Shown here: positions 1-9,132 of the stretch, one piece after another
Layout of the letters: the number at the start of each line of letters is the position of its first letter
Position numbering within the stretch: position 1 is the first letter of the stretch
From: Lachnoclostridium sp. An76
Lineage (GTDB): Bacteria; Bacillota; Clostridia; Lachnospirales; Lachnospiraceae
Length of the DNA: 64,000 nt
Direction of reading: 5' to 3'
Assembly (NCBI RefSeq): GCF_002161355.1
Contig: NZ_NFHL01000002.1
Span: 186,001-250,000 of the forward strand
The notes under the pieces: model-generated
Database searches by the model: none
Told to the model about the DNA's origin: nothing
Seen by the model: the letters and a program-made list of their open reading frames with translations, nothing else
Program-made: the position numbers and the translations under genes

Positions 1-1632
1 GATCTGACCGTGCAGCATCAGGGAATCCCGGAAAAGCCGCCGCGCCGCGTTCCCTCTGATCTGCGCGTCCGCCGCCTCGCATACGTCCAGATACTTCCGG
101 TAGTTTCCGCTTCCTTTCCGGCAGATTTCCTCGTAGACGAGCACCTGCTCTTTCAGAGTCCCGACATCCGTCAGCCACAGCAGGTCCTCCGAGGCATCCC
201 GAGTCCCTTTCATGTACCGGGATACGAGCATCCTTCCCACATGGGTGGAGAACTGGTCCCCCGCGTGGTCGTCTTCATTCGGGCCGTACAGGACCGCCGC
301 CTCATGGTATGCTTTCAGGCAGCCTGCGATCAGCTCCGCATTTTCCGCGCCGTAATAAGTCTTTCCGTATTCTTTCCTGTGTTCCCCGATGTCCACGCTG
401 CCGTTCCGCCACATATGGGCGATAAAGTCAAGGTAATATACATGAGGCTTGACATTGGAACTGTTGATGATCCAGTAATCCGTGCATCCGTGCTCCACCG
501 TGTTTGTGAGTTCTCTCTCTATGAACTCCGGCGCATTCTGGAGCATGGTAATGTGGTTCGCGGCCTGGAGATCGTAAAAAGATACATGGTAGTAGATCCC
601 ATTCTCCCCGGGATCATCTTTTTCCGGCAGCGCCGGGATCCTGGGGTTATGGTTCCACTGTCTCCTAGTGACCATCTTCCCAAACCCGTTGTCCGCCCAG
701 ATCTTGATCACATCATCCGGCAGCTTTAAGTAACCCTGCTGATAGAGCTCCATGGTCTCCCCGTACAGGTTTGTGCAGCACATGGCGTCCGGCAGTTTCT
801 CCCGCACCATATCATACTGGACCCGGATCAGTTTTCCCATCAGTTCCCCTCTCGCCTCAGGCGTGTCGTACGCCGGGTCGTCATCCCAGAACGGATGGTC
901 TCCCTGCCCGCGGAATCCAAGATTCCAGACTACATTTAAGTCTTTCTGGTCCTCGATGCCTTCTTCCCAGAGCTTCCGGAATTTGTCCCCGTGCGTGTCA
1001 TAGGACGCATCCAGCCCGGGATATGCCCGGGCGAACATCTCCGCGCCCAGGGGCTCCGCGTGGTGGTGGGTGATATACAGCCCCATGTCAGAGGCGAGTT
1101 TTCTGTACTTCCTGGAATTCTTGTCCGTGCCCGGGATGACCATGTTGCCTCCGCAGCGCAGCAGCGCCTCGAACACCATTTCCCACGGCTTCTCCTCGCT
1201 GTAATCCACTTCCCACGCCTTTAACAGGACTTCATCGTTTACGAACCATCCGCGGAGCCTGATCGGAAACGGCTCTGACTCCACGCGCCAGTCCTCCGGC
1301 ACGGGATATCCCTCTCTCCTGGTAAAATTCTGGTCATTCCAGAACCAGAAGTCCGTCACCCCCAGGATCCTCCTGCTGATCTCATAGATCCCGTACACAA
1401 AGCCGAGATCGCTCCCGGCGCATAATTTTAACTGATTCTTCTCCTTAACTGCAATGAGCAGGAAACACTCATCGCCAAGTGCTTCCTGCTCAAGAAGGAG
1501 CTGAATCCCCGGGTCCGCCGTCGGCTCGCACGTATTCTGTATATCTCTCCTGAGATCATCCAGTGCATGCTCCACAGCCACAGAGCGGACCTGCGATATA
1601 ATTTCTATATTCTGATTCAGCGCAAATTTCAT
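1..1632 (-). CDS. GH115-family alpha-glucuronidase (3' end cut by window edge)
   Basis: The reading frame starts at ATG 1632 after an AGAGGT ribosome site and stays open for 544 codons to the window edge, so the C-terminus is missing. The translation matches glycoside hydrolase family 115: an N-terminal segment with a YGIYEISRRILG motif, then a TIM-barrel-like core with WFVNDE, GGNMVIPGTDKN, THHHAEPLGAEMF, NLGFRGQGDHPFW and YYHVSFYD motifs. Family members remove glucuronic acid or 4-O-methyl-glucuronic acid side chains from xylan or related glycans. No signal peptide is visible, so it probably acts in the cytoplasm on imported oligosaccharides. It lies 38 bp downstream of the two sugar ABC permeases on the same strand and is likely the last visible gene of that operon. 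Family assignment is from recognised motifs; the exact substrate is inferred. Confidence 0.85.
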   Translation of the reverse strand, partial: MKFALNQNIEIISQVRSVAVEHALDDLRRDIQNTCEPTADPGIQLLLEQEALGDECFLLIAVKEKNQLKLCAGSDLGFVYGIYEISRRILGVTDFWFWNDQNFTRREGYPVPEDWRVESEPFPIRLRGWFVNDEVLLKAWEVDYSEEKPWEMVFEALLRCGGNMVIPGTDKNSRKYRKLASDMGLYITHHHAEPLGAEMFARAYPGLDASYDTHGDKFRKLWEEGIEDQKDLNVVWNLGFRGQGDHPFWDDDPAYDTPEARGELMGKLIRVQYDMVREKLPDAMCCTNLYGETMELYQQGYLKLPDDVIKIWADNGFGKMVTRRQWNHNPRIPALPEKDDPGENGIYYHVSFYDLQAANHITMLQNAPEFIERELTNTVEHGCTDYWIINSSNVKPHVYYLDFIAHMWRNGSVDIGEHRKEYGKTYYGAENAELIAGCLKAYHEAAVLYGPNEDDHAGDQFSTHVGRMLVSRYMKGTRDASEDLLWLTDVGTLKEQVLVYEEICRKGSGNYRKYLDVCEAADAQIRGNAARRLFRDSLMLHGQI

Positions 1633-1670
1633 ATTATCTTACCTCTCGGTCATTTCGTTCTCTGATCTGC

Positions 1671-2525
1671 TTAACCCTTGATACCATCCATGGCGATACC
1701 TTCTACCAGATATCTCTGGAAAATAATGAAGATGATCAGCGCCGGGAGCAGTGACAGAAGTGACATTGCGAACAGCGCGCCATAGTTGTTGTAAGTATTC
1801 GGGTCAAGGAACAGGTTCAATGCCAGTGACAGGGTGAACTTGCTCGGTGTGTTCATAAAGATCAGCGGCTGGAAGAAATCCTGCCATACCCAGTAAAATG
1901 CGAAGATAGATGCTGTCATGATCGCCGGTTTTACGACCGGTACAAGGATCTTGAACAGGATCGCGATCTTGCCGCATCCGTCGATCTCAGCAGCCTCGTC
2001 GAGCTCCTTCGGCACACCGCGGAAGAACTGTACCAGCATGAAGATGAAGAACGCGGTACCAAAGAACCACGGCAGCACCAGCGCGATCCTGGTATCTACC
2101 AGGTTCAGCCTTCTGAGGATAATGTACTGCGGTACGACCATGACCTGTGACGGGATCATCAATGTGACCATAACACAGGAGAACCAGAAGTTCCCGCCGC
2201 GGAACTTGATCCTTGTAAACGCATATGCGGCAAGCAGTGAGATAAATACACAGCCGACCATCGCAAGCACTGTGACAAATACTGTATTCCCGAGGAATGT
2301 CAGGAAGGAAACTCCCGCCACACCTTCCCAGGCGTTCATATAGTTCGTCGCCGCGTCAAAGACTTCCGGGATCAGGGAATAGGTATTCGTAAACATGGTT
2401 TCATTGCTCTTAAATGAACTTGCCAGAAGCCAGAGCATCGGGTAGATCATAAAAAAGCCGATCACGCACGCAACGACATGGAATATGACGGCGTCTACTT
2501 TTCTTTTTTTGTGCATACTCTTCAT
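1671..2525 (-). CDS. Carbohydrate ABC transporter permease, MalG/LacG type
   Basis: Inner-membrane permease subunit of a CUT1-type sugar importer. About six transmembrane helices are visible, with the cytoplasmic EAA loop near residue 190 (EAAEIDGCGK, then I-LP), which docks the ATPase. The start is taken at ATG 2525, which has GGAGG nine bases upstream; an in-frame ATG two codons earlier is too close to that ribosome site. It overlaps or abuts the end of the partner permease (stop at 2528), indicating translational coupling. The downstream neighbour is the GH115 enzyme and the upstream genes are the other permease and the binding lipoprotein. No ATPase subunit is present in this cluster, so a shared MsmK/UgpC-type ATPase encoded elsewhere is inferred. 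Confidence 0.9.
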   Translation of the reverse strand: MKSMHKKRKVDAVIFHVVACVIGFFMIYPMLWLLASSFKSNETMFTNTYSLIPEVFDAATNYMNAWEGVAGVSFLTFLGNTVFVTVLAMVGCVFISLLAAYAFTRIKFRGGNFWFSCVMVTLMIPSQVMVVPQYIILRRLNLVDTRIALVLPWFFGTAFFIFMLVQFFRGVPKELDEAAEIDGCGKIAILFKILVPVVKPAIMTASIFAFYWVWQDFFQPLIFMNTPSKFTLSLALNLFLDPNTYNNYGALFAMSLLSLLPALIIFIIFQRYLVEGIAMDGIKG

Positions 2526-2527
2526 GA

Positions 2528-3433
2528 TCATTCTCCTCCTGACTCATAGTAAACCCAGTTGTTCTGTGTCTTAAACAGGACGACCGTAAATACCGCGATG
2601 ATAATTACGAGGATCCATGCAAGGGCACAGCTGTATCCCATGTCAAAATAGGTAAACGCGCGGCGGTACAGATACAGTACATAGGAAAGGGTGCTGTCCA
2701 GCGGGCCGCCGTCTGTGATGACATAACTCTCGGTGAACACGCGGAAACCATTTACCATCTGAAGGATCAGGTTGAAGAAAATGGTCGGTGTCAGCATGGG
2801 CAGTGTGATCTTGAAGAAGATCGTCGGCTTCTTCGCCCCGTCTACCATTGCGGATTCGTACAGGGAACCCGGGATCTGCTTTAACGCAGCCAGGAAGATC
2901 AGCATGGAGGAACCGAACTGCCATACGCCCATGAGGATGATGACCGCGAGCGCTGTCTTCGGATTTCCGAGCAGGGATACATCCTGTTCGATGCCGAATA
3001 CAGATAAGAGTGACATTACAACACCGTCGTTTCCGAAGATCTGCTGCCATACGATGGATACGGCGATGCTTCCTCCGATGATGGACGGAATATAGTAGAT
3101 CGTCCTGTACAGTCCCAGTCCTCTGTGCTTAGTGTTGAGGAGCATTGCCACGACCAGGGCGAATGCGAGACGTAAGGGTACGAGGAAGATCGTATAAATA
3201 AATGTAACCTTCAATGCCTGCCAGAATGTATCATCATTCGTGAAGATACGTACATAGTTGTCAAAACCGATCACCTTTGCATCATTCAGGAGGTTATAAT
3301 CGGTAAATGAATAGTATATGGAGATAAGCATCGGAAGGAAGTACATAAGCACGAAACCAAACAGCCACGGCGCAAGCATTACGTACCCGGCTATATTGTC
3401 CCTGCGCTTGTAGGCTTTAATCTTTTTCTTCAT
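2528..3433 (-). CDS. Carbohydrate ABC transporter permease, MalF/LacF type
   Basis: Partner inner-membrane permease. It has an N-terminal basic segment, then about six helices (first near APWLFGFVLMYFLP) and an EAA-loop variant (ESAMVDGAKKP, then LPM). The start ATG 3433 is preceded by GAGGTAAAGAGA; a longer frame begins 22 codons upstream but has no ribosome site and would run into the spacer after the binding protein. Together with the MalG-type subunit it should form the channel of a CUT1 importer fed by the lipoprotein encoded upstream. The surrounding uronate genes suggest an acidic xylo- or pectic oligosaccharide as substrate, which is inference. Confidence 0.9.
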   Translation of the reverse strand: MKKKIKAYKRRDNIAGYVMLAPWLFGFVLMYFLPMLISIYYSFTDYNLLNDAKVIGFDNYVRIFTNDDTFWQALKVTFIYTIFLVPLRLAFALVVAMLLNTKHRGLGLYRTIYYIPSIIGGSIAVSIVWQQIFGNDGVVMSLLSVFGIEQDVSLLGNPKTALAVIILMGVWQFGSSMLIFLAALKQIPGSLYESAMVDGAKKPTIFFKITLPMLTPTIFFNLILQMVNGFRVFTESYVITDGGPLDSTLSYVLYLYRRAFTYFDMGYSCALAWILVIIIAVFTVVLFKTQNNWVYYESGGE

Positions 3434-3544
3434 TCTCTTTACCTCATTCTTTTTCACAGTAAGAGAAGGGACCCAAACCAAGTCCCTTCTGCTTATCATT
3501 CATAGGATCTCTTTTCAGCCGTTCAGCAAAAGCCTGACTCTCTC

Positions 3545-4879
3545 TTATCCGTTATTTCTTTCCAGGATCTCGTTTGCCTGCTCTCTGAAGGATGCAGCAG
3601 CTTCCTCTGCTGTAGCCTGTCCGTACATTACGCTGTTTCCTGCGTCGTTGAACGCTTTGTTGATCTCAGCGATTCCGCCCGGATCAGCTGCCGGACACTC
3701 GCCTGCGATCTCTGTTACCTTGTCAACATAATCGAACATATCGATCATTGTCTGGTCTACATCTTCTTTGCTCTTCAGGTAGTCACGGATCTCAGAGGAG
3801 ATCGGCACACCTCTCTCAGCCATAATGATATCGTTTGCTTCCTCAGAGTTGATCATCCAGTTGATGAACTTCGCGCACTCTTCTTTTACTTTTGAAGACT
3901 CAGATACGCTCCAGAACATACCCGGTTTCAGCCACATAGCGTTGTTCTCATTTGCGCCCGGCATAAGAGCAAGTTTCAGGTTCGGGTTGGAAGCAACGAC
4001 TTTGTTCGGATATGTGTTCCACTCAAGTGTTGTTCCAGCTTCACCTGTTACAACCGGAAGAGACTCGATACCGAGTGTAGCGATCTGTGACTGCTCGTCC
4101 GGATCCGGTGTTACATCTGCAGCAGCCATGTCAGCCCACATCTGGAAGTAATCTGCTGTGATGGAGTCATCGTCAAATGCAAGTGCTGTCCCGTCTTCGT
4201 TGAACAGTGTCTCGCCGTGCTGTCTTACATAGTAGTTAAAGAAGTTCATGTCTCCGAATGGTCCGATCGTCGCTGTCAGGGCGCTTTCCTCACCTGTTGA
4301 CTCAGAAACCGCTGTGTTCAGCGCTACATAATCATCCCATGTCCAGTCGTCTGTCGGAGCCTCTACGCCGGCAGCCTCAAGGACTTCCGGATTGTATGTA
4401 ACTGCAAGAGCGTTTGTTCCTGCTACGATACCAGCCATCTTTCCGTCGATGAGGCCGGTGTTCAGTGTGGCATCGTCAACGTTTGTCGTATCGATCGTTC
4501 CGTCCTCGATGAACTCGGACAGGTCAGCCAGGGAACCGTTCTTTGCATATGTCGCGATGTACAGGTAGTCCATCTGTACGATATCCGGCATGCTTCCTGA
4601 AGCAGCCTGTGTGGAAAGTTTGTCGAAGTATCCTTCCCATCCTGCCGGTGTCGCCTCGAACTCTACGTTCGGGTTCTCCGCTGTGTAAGCGTCCAGGAGT
4701 TCCTGTGTGTACTCATGTCTGGAATCTCCGCCCCACCATGTGATCTTGATCGTTGTCTTTCCGTCTGCGGAATCATTTCCGCCGTCCGCGTCGTCTCCGC
4801 CGCCTCCGCATGCTGCCAGGCTGAATACCATGGCACTTGCGAGAAGCAGAGATGCGAGCTTCTTCATTCTCTTTTTCAT
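3545..4879 (-). CDS. Extracellular sugar-binding lipoprotein (ABC transporter)
   Basis: Family 1 extracellular solute-binding protein of 444 residues. The N-terminus has a basic start, a hydrophobic stretch and a lipobox LAAC at about residue 24, followed by a Gly/Asp-rich linker, so it is predicted to be lipid-anchored outside the membrane. Characteristic motifs include ITWWGG near the mature N-terminus, PDIVQMDYLY and the C-terminal hinge region. AGGAGG lies 8 bases before ATG 4879. It is the first gene of the importer, with permeases and GH115 following on the same strand. Upstream lie a 16-bp perfect palindrome (4904-4919), the terminator of the yesN gene and A/T-tract CCGAC repeats, suggesting separate regulation from the two-component genes. 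Confidence 0.93.
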   Translation of the reverse strand: MKKRMKKLASLLLASAMVFSLAACGGGGDDADGGNDSADGKTTIKITWWGGDSRHEYTQELLDAYTAENPNVEFEATPAGWEGYFDKLSTQAASGSMPDIVQMDYLYIATYAKNGSLADLSEFIEDGTIDTTNVDDATLNTGLIDGKMAGIVAGTNALAVTYNPEVLEAAGVEAPTDDWTWDDYVALNTAVSESTGEESALTATIGPFGDMNFFNYYVRQHGETLFNEDGTALAFDDDSITADYFQMWADMAAADVTPDPDEQSQIATLGIESLPVVTGEAGTTLEWNTYPNKVVASNPNLKLALMPGANENNAMWLKPGMFWSVSESSKVKEECAKFINWMINSEEANDIIMAERGVPISSEIRDYLKSKEDVDQTMIDMFDYVDKVTEIAGECPAADPGGIAEINKAFNDAGNSVMYGQATAEEAAASFREQANEILERNNG

Positions 4880-4903
4880 CTCATATCCTCCTCTTAGATT
4901 TGT

Positions 4904-4919
4904 GTCAACTTTTGTTGAC
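4904..4919. promoter_or_regulatory. Perfect 16-bp palindrome in the leader of the binding-protein operon
   Basis: GTCAAC-TTTT-GTTGAC is a perfect inverted repeat 25 to 40 bases upstream of the binding-protein ATG. It could be an operator or a small leader hairpin. No transcription factor is assigned, and the promoter itself is not clear. Confidence 0.4.
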
Positions 4920-4984
4920 CTTTGATAAGCTTATTTTAATGTCCGTCCTTCAAAATAGGAATGGAATTAAAAGAGTATCGCCCT

Positions 4985-5036
4985 GTAAAAAACCGACTTT
5001 TTGAAAAAAACCGACTTTTTTCCAAAGCCGGTTTTT
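4985..5036 (-). terminator. Terminator of the yesN-like gene built from CCGAC repeats
   Basis: On the minus strand, AAAAACCGGCTTT and AAAGTCGGTTTTT (5036-5024 and 5018-5006) pair as a 13-bp stem with one G-U, followed by a T-run, directly after the response-regulator stop. The same DNA holds two direct copies of AAAAACCGACTTTTT spaced 18 bp (CC at 4993 and 5011). Related copies occur upstream of yesL and the GH105 gene, so it may also serve as a regulator site for the binding-protein operon. Confidence 0.6.
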
Positions 5037-5048
5037 ACAGTACAGGGA

Positions 5049-6599
5049 TCATCCGTTCTCCGGGCTGCCCTGATCTGCGCTGTTTTCTTTTCTGAGCCAC
5101 TCACAGTATTCTGTGGGCGTCATGTCAGTCTCTTTGCGGAACGCCTTGCTGAAATACTGTCCATCCGGGGAGTATCCGACAAGCTCCGCCAGGGCGGATA
5201 CCCTCGTCTCCGGGGCATAAGAGAGTATCTCCTTCGCCAGCCCAATCCTCACCTCACGGAGCCAGGTCGAAAACTTTTTATCCCAGCTCCTCACAAAGAC
5301 CCGCCCGAAGTGTTCCTCATTCATAAACAGGACTTCTCTCGCGAGATAGCGGATCGAGAGGTCTGTGTTCCTGATGTTTGAGTACACTGCCTGCAGGATA
5401 TTTTTCATGCGGATCTGTTCCTTGCCGGAATCCAGGTCAATATCTCCGAGCCCTGCGATCAGTACGGACAGTGTGCGCATCAGCGTATCGTCATCTGAGC
5501 TGATGCCGTCCCAGTCAAACGCTCTCTCAATGTCGTCTTCCTTTTCCTCGCACGACACCTGATACACAAGCCCGCATATCCTTTTCTTCTGTTCCGCCTC
5601 CACACCGCGCAGGTTCATCTTCATGAACCCCAGATAAACCTCAAAGAGGATATCCGCATAATCTTTTGCGGCTTTCATTTTATCCAGCCTGAAAAATTCG
5701 GCGGAATGTCCCTCAAACCCGGAGAGCCTTTCCGGATAGAGCAGCGCCGCGTCATCCGACGGGCTTCCGATCTGAAAAAGCTCCCTGACCTGTGTGTACA
5801 GTGCGCTTACATGTTCGATGGCGCCGGTATCGCTGAGCGCTACCTGGATCGCCTGCCCGTTTACCCGGGAGAACTCTTCCCGGATCCGCTCCACGCTCTT
5901 TTCCACTTTTTCGATATCGCGCTCCCCGATGAGGAACAGGACGTCCTTATTGATCGCCGTCTCCATGAGGATGTTTTCCCCGCCATAGAGTTCTGAAAGC
6001 ACATTTTCTATCACGAACTGCTCCAGCGCGTCAAACCTTGCCGCAGGATTGCGGAATCCGAGAAGGCTGACACAGTCTTTGTGCTCTCCCATTTTCCCCA
6101 GGAAAATATCATATTCCTTCCTGGAAGTCTCTCTGTTCAGCAGGATATTCCGGAAGACCTGCTCTTTCGCCAGGGGCAGGAGCTTTTTCACAGTGGTGTC
6201 ATACTTCCGCTTCTCCAGCTTCGTCTTTTCGATCTCGTCTTTTACTTTTTCTATTACCGGAAGCATCCGCTCCTCATCGCACGGTTTGAGGATATAGTAC
6301 TTGACCCCCATCTCCATTGCCTGGCTCGTGTATTCGTATTCTCCGTACCCGGACAGTACGATCACCTGGATATCGGGGAACTCCTCTTTCAGCTTCCGGA
6401 TCAGCCCGATGCCGTCCATGACCGGCATCTTGATATCCGTCATCACGATGTCCGGGTGAGTTTCCAGCACCTTTTCATACCCGTCCTGTCCGTTCCAGGC
6501 AGTGCCCGCGATCTCAATGCCATAAGTATTCCAGTCAATGAATTCCGCCATGCCCTCGCGCTCTATCTTTTCATCGTCTACAATCAAAAGCTTATACAT
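5049..6599 (-). CDS. YesN-type response regulator with AraC DNA-binding domain
   Basis: Response regulator of 516 residues. The N-terminal receiver domain (residues 1-120) shows LLIVDDE, the phospho-acceptor in IVMTDIKMPVMDG and the conserved Lys in YILKPCD. A long middle region follows, and the C-terminus has two AraC-type helix-turn-helix motifs (LSIRYLAREVLF and VSALAELVGYSPDGQYFSKAF, with the TPTEY signature). The start ATG 6599 begins MYKLLIVDDE and lies 4 bp past the kinase stop, so the pair is translationally coupled. By family, the kinase senses a carbohydrate or a loaded binding protein, and the regulator activates transport and hydrolase genes. Its likely targets here are the promoters carrying the A/T-tract CCGAC motif, which is inference. 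Confidence 0.92.
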   Translation of the reverse strand: MYKLLIVDDEKIEREGMAEFIDWNTYGIEIAGTAWNGQDGYEKVLETHPDIVMTDIKMPVMDGIGLIRKLKEEFPDIQVIVLSGYGEYEYTSQAMEMGVKYYILKPCDEERMLPVIEKVKDEIEKTKLEKRKYDTTVKKLLPLAKEQVFRNILLNRETSRKEYDIFLGKMGEHKDCVSLLGFRNPAARFDALEQFVIENVLSELYGGENILMETAINKDVLFLIGERDIEKVEKSVERIREEFSRVNGQAIQVALSDTGAIEHVSALYTQVRELFQIGSPSDDAALLYPERLSGFEGHSAEFFRLDKMKAAKDYADILFEVYLGFMKMNLRGVEAEQKKRICGLVYQVSCEEKEDDIERAFDWDGISSDDDTLMRTLSVLIAGLGDIDLDSGKEQIRMKNILQAVYSNIRNTDLSIRYLAREVLFMNEEHFGRVFVRSWDKKFSTWLREVRIGLAKEILSYAPETRVSALAELVGYSPDGQYFSKAFRKETDMTPTEYCEWLRKENSADQGSPENG

Positions 6600-6603
6600 A
6601 CTC

Positions 6604-8355
6604 TCATTCCCCTGCCTTCTGTTTTGGGACGCGGATGCGGATCGCAGTCCCCTTCCCCTCTTCGCTGTCAATGGTAAAGTCAAACTTCTTATATGTAATG
6701 CGGAGTCTCTCATAGATATTCTTTATCCCGATCCCATGTCCCTTTGGCTGTACCGTAAAATTCCGGACTTTTTCCAGCTCCTCTTTCCTGATGCCCGGCC
6801 CGGAGTCCTTCACCTCAAATAAAATGCTTTCGTCTTCCTCTGTCACGGTAATGTCAATGTAACAGATCTTTGTCATAACATCCGCGCCATAAAAGATCGC
6901 GTTTTCCACAAGGGGCTGGAGCGTCATGCGGGGCATCACATACTCTCCCGGGTGCCCCACTGTCTTTACGGTAAATTCCGCCCGGTCCTCATACCGGTAC
7001 CGCTGGATCTCAATATAGCTCTTGACCATATCGATCTCCTTTTCCACAGTCGTATACGGATTCTCGTCAAAGCTTGCCCGGAGCAGGATGCCCAGCTCCA
7101 CGATCATCTTCCCCGCAGCGTCATTTTTCTTCGCCCGGATCATCCAGTGGATGGCATTCAGCGTATTATAAAGAAAATGCGGGTTGATCTGAGCCTGGAG
7201 CATCTTGTATTTTGTATCCTTCAGGAGGAGCTGCTTTTCATAATTCTCATAGATCAGCGCGTCGATCTTGTCCAGCATTACCTTAAATTCCCTTGTCAGG
7301 ACGCCTACCTCGTCTTCACGGTCCGTCTCCATGGGGATCATCTTCGCACTCTGGAAGTCTCCCGTCTCAACGACCTGCATGGACTGGGTCAGGGACTCCA
7401 GAGGCTTCGTAATGATCCCGGCGATCTTACGGATCAGCAGGAGCAGGATGATAAAAGCAATGGCAAATCCAAACAAAGCCATATTCCGCACAGTCGTCAC
7501 CTGTCCGTAAATATCCGAATACGGGAAAAAATTAGCATAGGTCCATCCCATATCGGACAAGGTCATCCAGCACATGAAATAGCGCTGTCCCTCGTAGATC
7601 ATGACCCTGTATCCCTGGCTGTCCTGATCCCGCGGGAGCGGCGGCAGGTCTTCCTGGATATCCTGATAGATCATAGTGTCATCTGTATATACAAAAAGCG
7701 CAGAATGATCCGCCTCCATCTGCTCCTTGTTATTGGCGATGATCTTCCCGACATCGCAGAAGAAGATGAGTGTCCCAAGGTTATCCAGGCTGATATCATT
7801 CCATCTGAGCACTTTTCTTCCGCAGAGGAGATATCCGCAGTCTCTGGTCGGCCCGTACATGACTGCTTCTCCGTTTGACGCCTCCACCAGTTCCATAAAC
7901 CGCTCCATCTCATCCTCTGCGATATTCCACGGACACCCCGCAGACTCTACTGAATTGCCGAATGGATCGATATAGCGTACCCCATTGATCTCTGATTGTT
8001 CCGTATTCTGATACACAAGCTGCCATCTGAGATCCGTCATTGCCTGGCTGTACTCAAGCGTCCCCGGTCCCATCTCGCTCAGCTTTATCGCTGTTTCCTG
8101 TATCTCCGAGTCGATCGCCATCTCCCGGCTCCGGTTTTCCACATCCGTCAGCCCATCCCTTACGTCCTGGATGTAATAATCCAGCTCATGCAGAGAGTTC
8201 TCATACAGTCTTTTTTCAAATGCCTCCATGCTGATCTGAAAAGCAATGACAGCCACAACAAGAAAAATCCCTGCGAATCCGAAATACACAAGGAGCATTT
8301 TTCTTGTCAGGTTCATATTTTTATACTTTGTCATTAATTTCTCAGATATACGCAT
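6604..8355 (-). CDS. YesM-type membrane sensor histidine kinase
   Basis: Sensor kinase of 583 residues. A first transmembrane helix is at about residues 19-42, a large extracellular sensor region follows to about 285, then a second helix (FGFAIAFIILLLLI) and a HAMP segment. The His-kinase domain has phospho-acceptor motif QINPHFLYNTLNAIHWM, and the ATPase domain has N-box LVENAI and G-box DSGPGIR and GHGIGIKNIYERL. This layout is the LytS/YesM class that controls carbohydrate uptake operons. The start ATG 8355 has AGGGGA 8 bases upstream. It follows the yesL and anchored-protein genes on the same strand and precedes the response regulator, forming one probable operon from about 9795 to 5049. 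Confidence 0.92.
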   Translation of the reverse strand: MRISEKLMTKYKNMNLTRKMLLVYFGFAGIFLVVAVIAFQISMEAFEKRLYENSLHELDYYIQDVRDGLTDVENRSREMAIDSEIQETAIKLSEMGPGTLEYSQAMTDLRWQLVYQNTEQSEINGVRYIDPFGNSVESAGCPWNIAEDEMERFMELVEASNGEAVMYGPTRDCGYLLCGRKVLRWNDISLDNLGTLIFFCDVGKIIANNKEQMEADHSALFVYTDDTMIYQDIQEDLPPLPRDQDSQGYRVMIYEGQRYFMCWMTLSDMGWTYANFFPYSDIYGQVTTVRNMALFGFAIAFIILLLLIRKIAGIITKPLESLTQSMQVVETGDFQSAKMIPMETDREDEVGVLTREFKVMLDKIDALIYENYEKQLLLKDTKYKMLQAQINPHFLYNTLNAIHWMIRAKKNDAAGKMIVELGILLRASFDENPYTTVEKEIDMVKSYIEIQRYRYEDRAEFTVKTVGHPGEYVMPRMTLQPLVENAIFYGADVMTKICYIDITVTEEDESILFEVKDSGPGIRKEELEKVRNFTVQPKGHGIGIKNIYERLRITYKKFDFTIDSEEGKGTAIRIRVPKQKAGE

Positions 8356-8467
8356 ATGCTTTTCCCCTGCTCCCGTTTCTCCTTTTCCGCGGTTTTTTCT
8401 GCGGTCTTACACATCTGTCTTCTGGTCTTCCACACCTGTCTTCCCCAGATGCCTCCCGCAGACGACC

Positions 8468-9127
8468 TTACTGCTGTCCGCTGACGATCCCTTCGATCAG
8501 CCTGGCCGCAGTCTCTGTATTCTCAGAATGCGACAGCACACAGAGATACGCCGGAGAGTATCCCACATACTGATCCAGAAAGCTGTCCGGACATTTTGTA
8601 AGGTCGATCTGTCCGTCCGTCATACAGGCGGCGCAGCTGTCATAGGCATCGCCCAGGACGTCCTCCAGATCGGCGAACGCCCCCTGCGCCGCGTATTCTT
8701 CATACACTTCCTCACTGCAGACTGCCACGTCCGCCTCGCCCGCGGTCGAGAGAGCAACTCTCAGCTTCATGACACTCTCGCCGGTGTCAGAGGACGTTGC
8801 TGTAAGGACCGTTTCCACATAGTCATGCTTCCCGCCGGTCCCGATGATACCGAGGATCCCTTCCTCCAGCTCCTCAGCGGCCTCATCGCTGGAAAGCTCC
8901 GAATCCACGATCACCACCGTCAGCAGGGTGTCCCGCATGGCATTGCTGATCATGACCACCGCGGTGTATATGACGAGTATGACCGCCGCCAAAATGATCA
9001 GTACGGACTTATAATACTGCCAGAGATATTCCAGCCTTTCGCCGCCTTTCAGCTTCCGTATCGTCTCCCACTGTTTCTGCCATTTTTCCTTCCTTGTCAG
9101 GTCTGATTCATACGGTTGTTTTTCCAT
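8468..9127 (-). CDS. Membrane-anchored hypothetical protein in the yesL-yesMN operon
   Basis: The product is about 219 residues. A charged N-terminus (KEKWQKQWETIRKLKGGERLEYL) precedes one transmembrane helix (SVLIILAAVILVIYTAVVMI, about residues 43-62), and the rest is predicted to lie outside. The external part (EADVAVCSEEVYEEYA, FADLEDVL) resembles fragments of solute-binding folds, but I do not recognise a named family. The start ATG 9127 has GGAG 8 bases upstream; an ATG at 9136 overlaps the yesL stop as ATGA. Sitting between yesL and the sensor kinase, it may help present or sense the sugar, which is only inference from position. Confidence 0.7.
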   Translation of the reverse strand: MEKQPYESDLTRKEKWQKQWETIRKLKGGERLEYLWQYYKSVLIILAAVILVIYTAVVMISNAMRDTLLTVVIVDSELSSDEAAEELEEGILGIIGTGGKHDYVETVLTATSSDTGESVMKLRVALSTAGEADVAVCSEEVYEEYAAQGAFADLEDVLGDAYDSCAACMTDGQIDLTKCPDSFLDQYVGYSPAYLCVLSHSENTETAARLIEGIVSGQQ

Positions 9128-9132
9128 ATCCA

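Noticed and set aside
5049..6713. Longer N-terminal extension of the response regulator starting at 6713
   Set aside because: The extension lies within the kinase gene, lacks a ribosome site and adds sequence foreign to receiver domains.
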